This document shows positions 1 through 7,289 of a stretch of 64,000 bases of DNA, piece after piece. A model generated the notes under the pieces. That model was given only the letters and a program-made list of their open reading frames with translations, ran no database searches and had not been told where the DNA came from. The stretch is from Anaeroplasma bactoclasticum (lineage in GTDB: Bacteria > Bacillota_I > Bacilli_A > Acholeplasmatales > Anaeroplasmataceae): assembly GCF_003550015.1 (NCBI RefSeq), contig NZ_QXEV01000001.1, positions 1 through 64,000 on the forward strand, in the 5' to 3' direction. Each line of letters opens with the position of its first letter. Positions within the stretch are counted from its first letter, which is position 1. Both the position numbers and the translations under genes were made by a program.

Positions 1-72
1 TTATACCATAAATAGATATCGATTTATACTTTAAATTAAATTTGAATGTGATATCATTTTATTGGTGATACT

Positions 73-825
73 ATGAAACAATGTGTAATTACAGGCGCAA
101 GCCTAGGTCTGGGTCGAAGTCTATCAAAAAAATATGCCAGTATGGGGTATTCTTTAATTCTTATTTCTAGAAATAAGGATAATCTAGAAAAGCTAAAAGA
201 AGAATTATTAAAGGAATATAAAATAGATATTGATATCATCCCATATGATTTAACGAATGAAACCATAATTTTTTCAAAAGAAATTTTAAATTCTTATTCT
301 AATATAGAAGTATTAATCAATAATGCAGGAATGGGAATTGCAGATTCTATTCTTTATCATGATCCAATAGATGAAGAAAAGCTCATCGATTTAAATATAA
401 AAGCTTTAACTATATTATCTATTGAATTTGCTAAATATTTTAAAGAAAAGGGCTATGGCAGAATCATAAATATATCTAGTGTAGGATCTATGATGCCAGG
501 GGCATATATTTCTAGTTATTATGCTTCTAAAGCATATGTATCTAGCTTTACATATTCTATTAATTTAGAATTAAAGCAATATAATGTATATGCAGTAGCT
601 TTTAATTTACCAAGAATTGATACAGATTTTGATTTACATGCCAAAAGAAAATCAAAATTAAAAAAGGGCAAGAATCCTATGATAATTGCAAATAAGATAT
701 ATAAAAAAATGAATTCTAAAAAAGGTATAATCAATATAGGCTTATCTACAAAGCTTATGAATTTACTATCTCACATATTTCCAAAATCATTGATTTCTAA
801 ATGTATTGGAAGTAAATTGAAATAG
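73..825 (+). CDS. Short-chain dehydrogenase/reductase (SDR)
   Basis: A 250-residue classical SDR, predicted to be a cytosolic NAD(P)(H)-dependent oxidoreductase. The N-terminal Rossmann motif TGASLGLG is at residues 7-14, NNAG at 83-86, and the catalytic set is Ser136, Tyr149 and Lys153 (YYASK). The length is normal for the family. After the core it carries a basic C-terminal tail, as in the DltE/YqjQ-like acyl-chain or ketone reductases, but the substrate cannot be read from sequence. The ATG has only a weak upstream GGTGAT as ribosome binding site. It is followed by a small ORF and a terminator, so it is probably the last main gene of its transcript. The family call is secure; the substrate is unknown. 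Confidence 0.9.
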   Translation: MKQCVITGASLGLGRSLSKKYASMGYSLILISRNKDNLEKLKEELLKEYKIDIDIIPYDLTNETIIFSKEILNSYSNIEVLINNAGMGIADSILYHDPIDEEKLIDLNIKALTILSIEFAKYFKEKGYGRIINISSVGSMMPGAYISSYYASKAYVSSFTYSINLELKQYNVYAVAFNLPRIDTDFDLHAKRKSKLKKGKNPMIIANKIYKKMNSKKGIINIGLSTKLMNLLSHIFPKSLISKCIGSKLK

Positions 826-853
826 TTTTTATTAATAATTCTGGAGGATTTTT

Positions 854-952
854 ATGAAAAAGTATTCTATTTTATATGTTTCTTTTAATGAAGAGAATTA
901 TTCTTTATATGTATTTAATACACAATGGTTTCCTAAACCTATAACCTTATAA
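854..952 (+). CDS. Possible 32-residue small protein
   Basis: A short ORF beginning MKKYSILYVS and ending PKPITL. It has an excellent ribosome binding site: GGAGG at 843-847, six bases before the ATG. Its TAA runs directly into a perfect terminator hairpin. It is rich in aromatic residues (four Tyr, four Phe, one Trp) and has no clear transmembrane segment. It sits 28 bases after the SDR gene, so it would be co-transcribed with it. No family is recognised. The near-ideal Shine-Dalgarno sequence is the main argument that it is translated; it could also be chance in an AT-rich gap. Confidence 0.4.
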   Translation: MKKYSILYVSFNEENYSLYVFNTQWFPKPITL

Positions 953-975
953 ACCGGCAAGTGTCCGGTTTTTTT
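952..975 (+). terminator. Rho-independent terminator after the SDR transcript
   Basis: AACCGG (952-957) pairs with CCGGTT (965-970) around a seven-base loop, and the T-run continues to 975. The next promoter starts at 977. Confidence 0.85.
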
Positions 976-976
976 A

Positions 977-1005
977 TTGACAACAAAATTTCCGATTGCT
1001 ATAAT
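977..1005 (+). promoter_or_regulatory. Consensus sigma-A promoter
   Basis: TTGACA at 977-982 and TATAAT at 1000-1005 are separated by 17 bases, a perfect consensus. It lies 46 bases upstream of the RNase III-like gene at 1051 and starts right after the preceding terminator. Confidence 0.85.
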
Positions 1006-1050
1006 AAAAACCTAAGGGATAATTATAAAATTAGAGAGGGAATAGTTATT

Positions 1051-2016
1051 ATGAATCCACAAGACATTAAAAGAATTGAAAATATTATTCAATATGAATT
1101 CAAAAATAAAAAGCTTTTAGAGGAAGCTTTTATTATAGAGGCAGAACCAGATAATTATGCATGCTCCTCTGAGGTTTTTAGAATTCCAGGTAAAAGAGCT
1201 ATTAATTTTGCATTAACTCAAATCGTTATGGAAAGATTTGGAGAAATGGGAGAAGATGGATATAGCTTAATTACGGATAAGGAAAGTGTAAATTATATAC
1301 TTAATAATTTATATACTAGAGATGTATATGCTAGAAATATTCAAATGCTTGGTCTTGCAGAATATTTAAATATTCCTGAAGAAGATGTTTATGATGATAT
1401 GACAAGAAGATTATTTGAAGCATTAGTTGGTGCTGTAACTATTGATTCAAATTGGGATTTGTCATCTATTACCCCTTTTGTTGGATTCTTATTGGATTCA
1501 GATTTTTATATTGAATATGGCTTTGAAGATTATGATAAGCATTATGTAGCTAAAATATATAATTGGTGTGTAGAAAATAATAAATCATTCCCTGTGTATA
1601 GATTCCAAATAGAAAATGGAAAACCTGTATGCAAAGTAAAATTTGGTCCATCTATTGTAACTGGTAATGGTAAGAGTAAGACTTTAGCTAAATTTGATGC
1701 AGCAAAACAGGTGTATCAAATGCTTGTGGATGGTGGATATATTTTAGAAAGAGATAGTGAAGGATATATTATTGGAGATTTAAAAATGTCTTTGGATGAG
1801 GCCGTTGCTTATTTAGATAGCCAATATCAAAATGGTGCAATTGGAGAAATCACGTATTCCTCTGCAGTAGATAGCGAAAAAGGCTATATAGGTGTTTGCA
1901 CAATTGAAAGTGATACCTTTACAGCCTCTGCAGATGATTTAGATGAAATGGTTGCAATGAAAAAGGCAGCTTATAAAATGGTGAAGCATTTACTTGGATA
2001 TAGAGTAGAAGAATAA
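1051..2016 (+). CDS. Catalytically degenerate RNase III-like protein with dsRNA-binding domains
   Basis: A 321-residue protein. Residues about 10-155 follow the RNase III fold: YEFKNKKLLEEAF at 15-27 matches the first helix and LFEALVGAV at 121-129 matches the second signature. The catalytic positions are damaged. The usual NERLEFLGD becomes SEVFRIPGK (40-48), losing the acidic residues, and the Asp three residues before the Glu of FEAL is Arg. Residues about 165-228 look like a good dsRNA-binding domain (GNGKSKTLAKFDAAK at 205-219), and 247-316 resemble a second, weaker one. It is therefore probably an RNA-binding rather than RNA-cleaving protein. The ATG at 1051 was chosen because it follows GAGAGGGA; an upstream GTG lies inside the previous terminator. 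It has its own promoter and terminator. Confidence 0.75.
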   Translation: MNPQDIKRIENIIQYEFKNKKLLEEAFIIEAEPDNYACSSEVFRIPGKRAINFALTQIVMERFGEMGEDGYSLITDKESVNYILNNLYTRDVYARNIQMLGLAEYLNIPEEDVYDDMTRRLFEALVGAVTIDSNWDLSSITPFVGFLLDSDFYIEYGFEDYDKHYVAKIYNWCVENNKSFPVYRFQIENGKPVCKVKFGPSIVTGNGKSKTLAKFDAAKQVYQMLVDGGYILERDSEGYIIGDLKMSLDEAVAYLDSQYQNGAIGEITYSSAVDSEKGYIGVCTIESDTFTASADDLDEMVAMKKAAYKMVKHLLGYRVEE

Positions 2017-2020
2017 ATTG

Positions 2021-2047
2021 AAAAAAGTCTCTTGTAGACTTTTTTTT
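2021..2047 (+). terminator. Terminator of the RNase III-like gene
   Basis: AAAAAGTCT (2022-2030) pairs with AGACTTTTT (2036-2044) around a five-base loop, followed by more T. Confidence 0.85.
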
Positions 2048-2091
2048 ATTATATTTTTTGTTGTATAATTATGATGATTTGAGGTACAAAT

Positions 2092-3036
2092 ATGGAACTA
2101 TGGCAGATTATAGTCCTTATTGTAGGTGGACTAGTTTTATTTTTAATAATTTCATATTTCATTTTTCTATATAGCTTATTCCTTGTGTTATTTAAAAGAA
2201 TGAAGCATGAGGTTTTATTAACCGATGTTGATTTAGAAAAAACACATTATAAGCCTTTTATGGATATGGTCATAAGAAATATTAAAGTATTTTCTATGAT
2301 TCCATATTATAAAGTATCTATTATGTCTAATGATGGCTATAAGCTATATGGAAAATATTATAAAAATGGAGATTCTAAAAAGACATTAGTCTTTTTTCAT
2401 GGATACCATGCGGATCCATTAAATAATATAAATACACCAGGCTTAATGATGTTAAAGAAGGGGTATAATATATTATTAATTACAGAAAGAGCCCATGGGG
2501 AAAGCGAAGGAAAATATATCACCTTCGGTGTAAAAGAAAAAGAAGATGCATTATTATGGTTATCTTATTTAAATGATAATTATCACCCAGAAAATATTGT
2601 TTTATGGGGTGTATCTATGGGATGCGCAACAGTAGAAATGATATCAAATAAGCTCCCATCAAATGTATCCTTATTAGTTTTAGATTGTGGCTTTACAGGG
2701 GCATATGAAGAAGTATTATATTCTTTAGAAAAAAGATGTAAATATAAGCCTAAGGTTACAATGCTCTTTTTATCCATCTTTGCTAGACTTCATGGCTTTA
2801 AATTAGAAAAAGGAGTCGCAAAGGACTCCCTTAAGGGATGCAAGGTTCCTGCACTATTCATTCATGGAGAAAAAGATTCCATGGTTCCATTATCTATGGG
2901 AATGGAAAATTATAATAGCCATAATGGAGTAAAAAAACAGTTAATTATTGATGCAGGACACGCAGTATCTATTTATGTTGGATATAAAGAAATAGAAGAA
3001 GAAATAGATAAACTTTTAAATGAACATGTAAAATGA
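2092..3036 (+). CDS. Membrane-anchored alpha/beta hydrolase
   Basis: A 314-residue hydrolase with one N-terminal membrane segment (about residues 5-33) and an alpha/beta hydrolase domain. Visible elements are FFHGYH (101-106, oxyanion region), the nucleophile elbow GVSMG with Ser175, acid Asp262 in HGEKDSMVP, and His290 in DAGHAVS. This is a complete Ser-Asp-His triad. The likely activity is an esterase, lipase or peptidase of the broad YqkD/S33-like group; no substrate can be assigned. It is monocistronic, with a -10-like TATAAT at 2064-2069. It is clearly related to the minus-strand hydrolase at 12.8-13.8 kb, in which the nucleophile is Cys. Confidence 0.85.
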   Translation: MELWQIIVLIVGGLVLFLIISYFIFLYSLFLVLFKRMKHEVLLTDVDLEKTHYKPFMDMVIRNIKVFSMIPYYKVSIMSNDGYKLYGKYYKNGDSKKTLVFFHGYHADPLNNINTPGLMMLKKGYNILLITERAHGESEGKYITFGVKEKEDALLWLSYLNDNYHPENIVLWGVSMGCATVEMISNKLPSNVSLLVLDCGFTGAYEEVLYSLEKRCKYKPKVTMLFLSIFARLHGFKLEKGVAKDSLKGCKVPALFIHGEKDSMVPLSMGMENYNSHNGVKKQLIIDAGHAVSIYVGYKEIEEEIDKLLNEHVK

Positions 3037-3059
3037 AAAGCCCACTAGGGCTTTTATTG
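3036..3059 (+). terminator. Terminator between convergent genes
   Basis: AAAAGCCC (3036-3043) and GGGCTTTT (3048-3055) form a perfect eight-base stem with an ACTA loop. It overlaps the end of the opposing minus-strand gene and may serve both directions. Confidence 0.75.
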
Positions 3060-3869
3060 TTTAATGGAGATAGAATTACCAGTTGATGTTATGGTAATAT
3101 CTCCATTTTTTGTATAATAAGTCTTTACCCCCATTGCAGTTAAATAAGATTCAACTTGGCTATCTCTAGGCTCTTCTAATGAATCTGTAATAATTGCATA
3201 GGATGGATTGATCTTTTTAAAGAAGGTACTTGTATTATCTTCAAGCTGTCCATGGTGTGGAACCTTTAATACATCGGATTCTAAATTAGGTGCTTTACTA
3301 TTTAATTCCTTTAATCTTTCCTTTTCTGCATCTCCTGCAAAAAGGAAGGAATTTTTATTATATACACTTCTTACAACTAAAGAAGAATTATTACTTTGAC
3401 TATTATTATATGTTTTTGATTCTGGTGGATAAATTGTATAAGAAACATCACCTAAATAAAAGGATGTTTCTTCACTTACCTCTTTAGGAGTAATTTCTTT
3501 TTGACTTAAAGCAACCTTGAATGCGGATAAGACATTTGATGTTTTTACCTCATAGGTTTGATAAACCTCTTTTACTGTAAAATTGTTTACTACACTGGAT
3601 GCACCACCAACATGGTCTTGGTCAAAATGAGTAATGATTAATACATCAACGGTAGAAACATTTAATTCCTTTAATCTGTTAATGAAATATTCACTACTAT
3701 CTATAGTACCAGTATCAATAATCATATTTTTATCATCATACTGAAGTAGTATCGCATCCGCTTTACCTACATTGAAGAATGTAACTTTGTAATCCTTATT
3801 ATTTTTACAGCTAGATAAGGAAGCTATAAAAATAATAGAAAGAAGTAAGAATGAGAATAATCTTTTCAT
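3054..3869 (-). CDS. ComEC-type metallo-beta-lactamase lipoprotein
   Basis: A 271-residue exported lipoprotein: a basic, hydrophobic signal ends in the lipobox LSSC, with Cys21 the predicted lipidated residue. The rest is a metallo-beta-lactamase fold. The metal motif THFDQDHVGG has His81, Asp83, Asp85 and His86, the Asp variant typical of the ComEC/Rec2 hydrolase domain; VPHHGQ follows later. Free-standing, secreted versions of this domain are common in Bacillota and may be nucleases or phosphodiesterases, but their substrates are mostly unknown. No ComEC membrane channel is adjacent, so a role in competence is not supported here. The start follows GGAGGTG at a good distance. Confidence 0.85.
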   Translation of the reverse strand: MKRLFSFLLLSIIFIASLSSCKNNKDYKVTFFNVGKADAILLQYDDKNMIIDTGTIDSSEYFINRLKELNVSTVDVLIITHFDQDHVGGASSVVNNFTVKEVYQTYEVKTSNVLSAFKVALSQKEITPKEVSEETSFYLGDVSYTIYPPESKTYNNSQSNNSSLVVRSVYNKNSFLFAGDAEKERLKELNSKAPNLESDVLKVPHHGQLEDNTSTFFKKINPSYAIITDSLEEPRDSQVESYLTAMGVKTYYTKNGDITITSTGNSISIKQ

Positions 3870-3911
3870 TTAGGCACCTCCGTTTTGTTTTATTATAATA
3901 TAAATATTTAA

Positions 3912-3943
3912 ATAAAAAAAGAAAAATGGCTCATCTGAGCCAT
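3912..3943 (-). terminator. Terminator of the DegV/FakB gene
   Basis: On the minus strand, ATGGCTC and GAGCCAT (3926-3943) form a seven-base stem followed by a long T-rich run (3912-3925). Confidence 0.85.
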
Positions 3944-3947
3944 CAAT

Positions 3948-4901
3948 CTACTTAGAATTTAAGATTTGTGTAATATATTCCTTTTCTACGGATAAATCCT
4001 TAGAAATTTCTGTACCAAAATAATATGCAGCACATAGACCAGGTCCAATGTTGATACCATTTTGTGGATGAACTGTATTTACAATAACTTCCTTAGGCTG
4101 GAACTTTTCTTCAATTCTCTTCTTTAATTCTAATGCCTGTTTTTCTCTTGCAGTTTGAGCAATGAAGATAATTTGATCCTTTGGATCACGAATTGTCTTT
4201 TCAATATATTTAATACATGCATCATAGAATGCATTATCACCCTTAGTTTTACCAAGAACGCTAGGTAAGCCCTCATAAGAGAATTCAGCTAAAGGCTTAA
4301 TACCAATCATTTGACCCATGAAAGCCTTAGGTTTAGAAATTCTACCTTTCATAGCTACAAAGGATAGGTCATCTAAGAAGCCCATCTGGTGGCATTTTGA
4401 TTTATTTTCCTCAACCCACTTTGCACATTCCTCTAAAGTTAATCCTTCAGCTCTTTTTTCTGCAGCACGAACAACTAATAAGCCTAATCCTGTAGAATAA
4501 CGTAAGGAATCAATTACGATAATCTTTCTATTAGGGTATTCCTCTTTTAATTGTTCAGCAGCCTTAGCTGCAAAATTATAAGTAGCACTTAAACCAGTAG
4601 AAATAGTAATAACTAATAAGTCTTCTCCTTTATCTAAATACTTCTTATATTCTTCTTTGAATTCATCAATAGAAGCAGGAGCAGTAGTATATAAGGATTG
4701 TTTTGTTTCAGGATTGAAATTCTTTTTTGCTTTAACATCCTTATAGAATTGCTCTGGGGTTGTAAAATCCCATTCTAGTGTAGTACGTCTTTCTGTACCA
4801 TCAGGTAATGTCATATGTCCCATGACATACTCAATATTAAATCTTTCTCTTAGATCCTTTGTTAAATCGCATGCAGAATCTGATAAAATTACAAAACTCA
4901 T
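3948..4901 (-). CDS. fakB: DegV family fatty-acid-binding protein (FakB-like)
   Basis: A 317-residue DegV protein. Family features include DSACDLT near the N-terminus, TISTGLSATYNFA in the first half, and VIDSLRYSTGLGL; the length is slightly above the typical 280-300. DegV/FakB proteins bind a fatty acid and present its carboxylate to the kinase FakA, giving acyl-phosphate for phospholipid synthesis. The gene is divergent from a fakA homologue, which supports that role. The start at 4901 was chosen over an in-frame ATG 72 bases upstream because AAAAGGAGAT lies just before it and the protein then begins MSFVILSDSA, as in the family. Confidence 0.85.
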   Translation of the reverse strand: MSFVILSDSACDLTKDLRERFNIEYVMGHMTLPDGTERRTTLEWDFTTPEQFYKDVKAKKNFNPETKQSLYTTAPASIDEFKEEYKKYLDKGEDLLVITISTGLSATYNFAAKAAEQLKEEYPNRKIIVIDSLRYSTGLGLLVVRAAEKRAEGLTLEECAKWVEENKSKCHQMGFLDDLSFVAMKGRISKPKAFMGQMIGIKPLAEFSYEGLPSVLGKTKGDNAFYDACIKYIEKTIRDPKDQIIFIAQTAREKQALELKKRIEEKFQPKEVIVNTVHPQNGINIGPGLCAAYYFGTEISKDLSVEKEYITQILNSK

Positions 4902-4937
4902 AATATATAAATCTCCTTTTGTTTTGAAATCTAATCT

Positions 4938-4966
4938 ATTGTACCAAAAAAGCCATATTTTGTAAA
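4938..4966 (-). promoter_or_regulatory. fakB promoter
   Basis: On the minus strand, TTTACA (4961-4966), 17 bases and TACAAT (4938-4943) precede the fakB start. The region between fakB and fakA therefore holds two divergent promoters. Confidence 0.75.
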
Positions 4967-4988
4967 TCGACAATGTGACATGAAAACG

Positions 4989-5025
4989 GTCCTTTGTTTA
5001 CAAAGGACACAAATTGTTTTATAAT
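4989..5025 (+). promoter_or_regulatory. fakA operon promoter with palindromic operator over the -35
   Basis: TTTACA (4997-5002), a 17-base spacer and TATAAT (5020-5025) form a strong promoter. The -35 sits inside a perfect inverted repeat, GTCCTTTG (4989-4996), TTTA, CAAAGGAC (5001-5008). A protein bound there would block RNA polymerase, so it is a candidate operator for the lipid operon. The regulator is not identified. Confidence 0.65.
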
Positions 5026-5060
5026 TAGAATGTTAGAGTATGTCTAATCTGAGGTTTTAT

Positions 5061-6701
5061 ATGAGTGTTATGAATTTAGACGGAATAATGTTCCGTAATA
5101 TGTGTAAGGGTGGTTTGGATGCAATCCTTGCGGTGGAGAAGAAAGTAAATAGCTTAAATGTATTCCCAGTACCCGATGGAGATACAGGTACAAATATGAA
5201 GCTAACATTAGAGCATGGAGTAAATGATTCTTATGATACGAAAAGTATTGGAGAATTCTCTTTAAAACTAGCTCGTGGAATGCTACTTGGAGCAAGAGGT
5301 AATTCTGGAGTTATATTATCTCAGCTATTTAAGGGCTTATCTCGTCATTTAAAGAATTTTGAAACTATTTCTGCAATCGATTATAAGGATGCGTTAATCT
5401 TAGGATATGAAACAGCCTATCAAGCAGTAATTCATCCAACGGAAGGTACTATTTTAACTGTTGCAAGATTAGGTATTGAAAATATTAAAGATAAAATTAC
5501 AAATTCTACTTCATTTGAAGAATTATTTGCATTATATATTGCATCGATGAAGGATATCCTAAAGGAAACACCAGAAATGCTTCCAGTATTAAAGGAAGCA
5601 GGAGTAATTGATTCTGGTGGAGCAGGTTTAATTGCAATATATGAGGGAATGGAGGCAATCATTCTAGGTAAGGAGGTTCCTCATATTTTATCTGTTGATG
5701 ATAAGAAGAAGGAAGAAGAAATCCTATTTAATGAGGATTCTGTTTTAGAATATGGTTACTGTACAGAATTTATCCTTCAGCTTCAGAATTCCAAATGTGA
5801 TATAAAGAATTTCAATTTAGATCTATTTATCAAATTCTTAGAAGCTCATGGAGATTCTATTGTAGCATTAAAGGATGAATCTATCGTTAAGGTACATGTT
5901 CACACAATGGCTCCTGGTGATATTTTAAATGAAGCCCAAAAGTATGGTGAATTTATTACATTTAAAATGGAAAATATGTCGATTCAGCATAATGAGGTTA
6001 TAAAGGAAAAGAAAGAAAAACTTCCTCATAAGCATATTGCCTATATTGCAGTTGCTCAAGGAGAAGGCTTTAAAAACCTATATAAGGATTATGGCTGTGA
6101 TATCATCTTAGATGGTGGTAAAACATTTAATACCTCTGCAGAGGAATTCTTAAATGCAATGGATATGATTGATGCAGATGAAATCATTATTTTACCAAAT
6201 AATAAAAATGTTCATTTAGCTGCAGAACAAGCAAGAAATATTAAAGATAAGGATCATATTCATGTATTACATACAAATTCCTTAGTTGAAGGATATTTTG
6301 CATTCTCTATGATGGATACTGTAGAAGAAGATATTGATGTTCATCAACAAATAGAAAACATGATTTCGGGAATCGAATCTGTTCATAGCTTTGGTGTTAC
6401 TATGGCAGTTAAGGATTCTAGCTATAATGGTATTTCCATAGCTAGAGGAGATTACATTTCTGTATTAGATGGAGATATTGTATATACATCAAAGGATAAA
6501 AAGGAAGCTGTTACATTAGGCTTAAGGAAGATTTCTGATATTGACGAAAAGGAAATTATTATCTTATTTAAGGGTAAGAATTTATTAGAAGAGGAAAAAG
6601 ATGGAATTATAGAAGCATTAGAAGAAGAATATCCTAATGCGACAGTAGGTGAAATTGATGGAGATCAAGATACCTACGGAGTATTAATTGGTATTAGTTA
6701 A
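5061..6701 (+). CDS. fakA: Fatty acid kinase catalytic subunit FakA (DhaL/DegV-activating)
   Basis: A 546-residue kinase of the FakA (YloV-like) family, normal length about 550. The N-terminal DhaL-type nucleotide domain shows VFPVPDGDTGTNM at residues 34-46, then LGARGNSGVILSQ and DSGGAGLIAIYEG. The C-terminal part carries the FakA-specific domain that contacts FakB. With FakB it phosphorylates exogenous fatty acids; the acyl-phosphate enters phospholipid synthesis. The start at 5061 was chosen because GAGG lies six bases upstream; an ATG at 5040 lies before that site. It leads a compact operon with the PPTase, AMP-ligase, acyltransferase and LRAT genes, all ending at one terminator near 10.89 kb. 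Confidence 0.9.
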   Translation: MSVMNLDGIMFRNMCKGGLDAILAVEKKVNSLNVFPVPDGDTGTNMKLTLEHGVNDSYDTKSIGEFSLKLARGMLLGARGNSGVILSQLFKGLSRHLKNFETISAIDYKDALILGYETAYQAVIHPTEGTILTVARLGIENIKDKITNSTSFEELFALYIASMKDILKETPEMLPVLKEAGVIDSGGAGLIAIYEGMEAIILGKEVPHILSVDDKKKEEEILFNEDSVLEYGYCTEFILQLQNSKCDIKNFNLDLFIKFLEAHGDSIVALKDESIVKVHVHTMAPGDILNEAQKYGEFITFKMENMSIQHNEVIKEKKEKLPHKHIAYIAVAQGEGFKNLYKDYGCDIILDGGKTFNTSAEEFLNAMDMIDADEIIILPNNKNVHLAAEQARNIKDKDHIHVLHTNSLVEGYFAFSMMDTVEEDIDVHQQIENMISGIESVHSFGVTMAVKDSSYNGISIARGDYISVLDGDIVYTSKDKKEAVTLGLRKISDIDEKEIIILFKGKNLLEEEKDGIIEALEEEYPNATVGEIDGDQDTYGVLIGIS

Positions 6702-6726
6702 AATCTTTAAAAAAGGAGTTTAAGGT

Positions 6727-7287
6727 ATGATAACATTATACATTTATACAACAGATCAAGTTAAAGAAGTAGAATTACCAAAGAATTTAGATGAGCATTG
6801 TAATAAATATACACATTCTGTAACTAAAAGCTTATCTAGATATTCTTATTATTTATTACAAGGAAAGCTTGCAAAAAGTGGATATGACCCTAAATTAATT
6901 ACCTTTGATGCTAAGGGTAAGGGAACTCATCCTCATATTTCATTTTCATTATCTCATTCCAAAGATTATATTGTAATTGCAATTTCAGAGGCATCTGTTG
7001 GTGTAGATGTTGAGGAAATCGTAATTGATGAAAAGCTAAATTTAGCTGCTAAAATCTTAACCGATGAGGAATATGAAATATTTGATAGAAAGCTAGATAA
7101 GAATGGTTATTTAACAGAAAAATGGACCCTTAAGGAAGCATTCGGTAAATTTTTAGGTATTGGTCTTACCAATTCTGTATTAATGACTACCGTTGAGGGC
7201 TTTTCATTAAATGTTAAGGGTGCAGTTGTATCTGTATACCCTAAACAGCCAGTTAAGATGTATTATAACGAAAGAGAGATTAGCTAA
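6727..7287 (+). CDS. Sfp-type 4'-phosphopantetheinyl transferase
   Basis: A 186-residue PPTase that would move phosphopantetheine from CoA to a Ser of a carrier protein. Characteristic motifs are FSLSHSKDY, VGVDVEE (metal-binding Asp/Glu) and EKWTLKEAFGKFLG, the WxxKEA signature. Sfp enzymes of about 220 residues usually have a longer N-terminus, so this one is compact, between AcpS and Sfp in size. It lies two bases before the AMP-ligase gene, whose C-terminus carries a carrier domain, so that domain is the obvious local substrate. A ribosome binding site (AAGGAG) precedes the ATG. Confidence 0.88.
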   Translation: MITLYIYTTDQVKEVELPKNLDEHCNKYTHSVTKSLSRYSYYLLQGKLAKSGYDPKLITFDAKGKGTHPHISFSLSHSKDYIVIAISEASVGVDVEEIVIDEKLNLAAKILTDEEYEIFDRKLDKNGYLTEKWTLKEAFGKFLGIGLTNSVLMTTVEGFSLNVKGAVVSVYPKQPVKMYYNEREIS

Positions 7288-7289
7288 TC

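Noticed and set aside
961-1050. GTG-initiated N-terminal extension of the RNase III-like protein
   Set aside because: It starts inside the terminator hairpin and runs through a perfect promoter; the ATG at 1051 with its own ribosome binding site is better.
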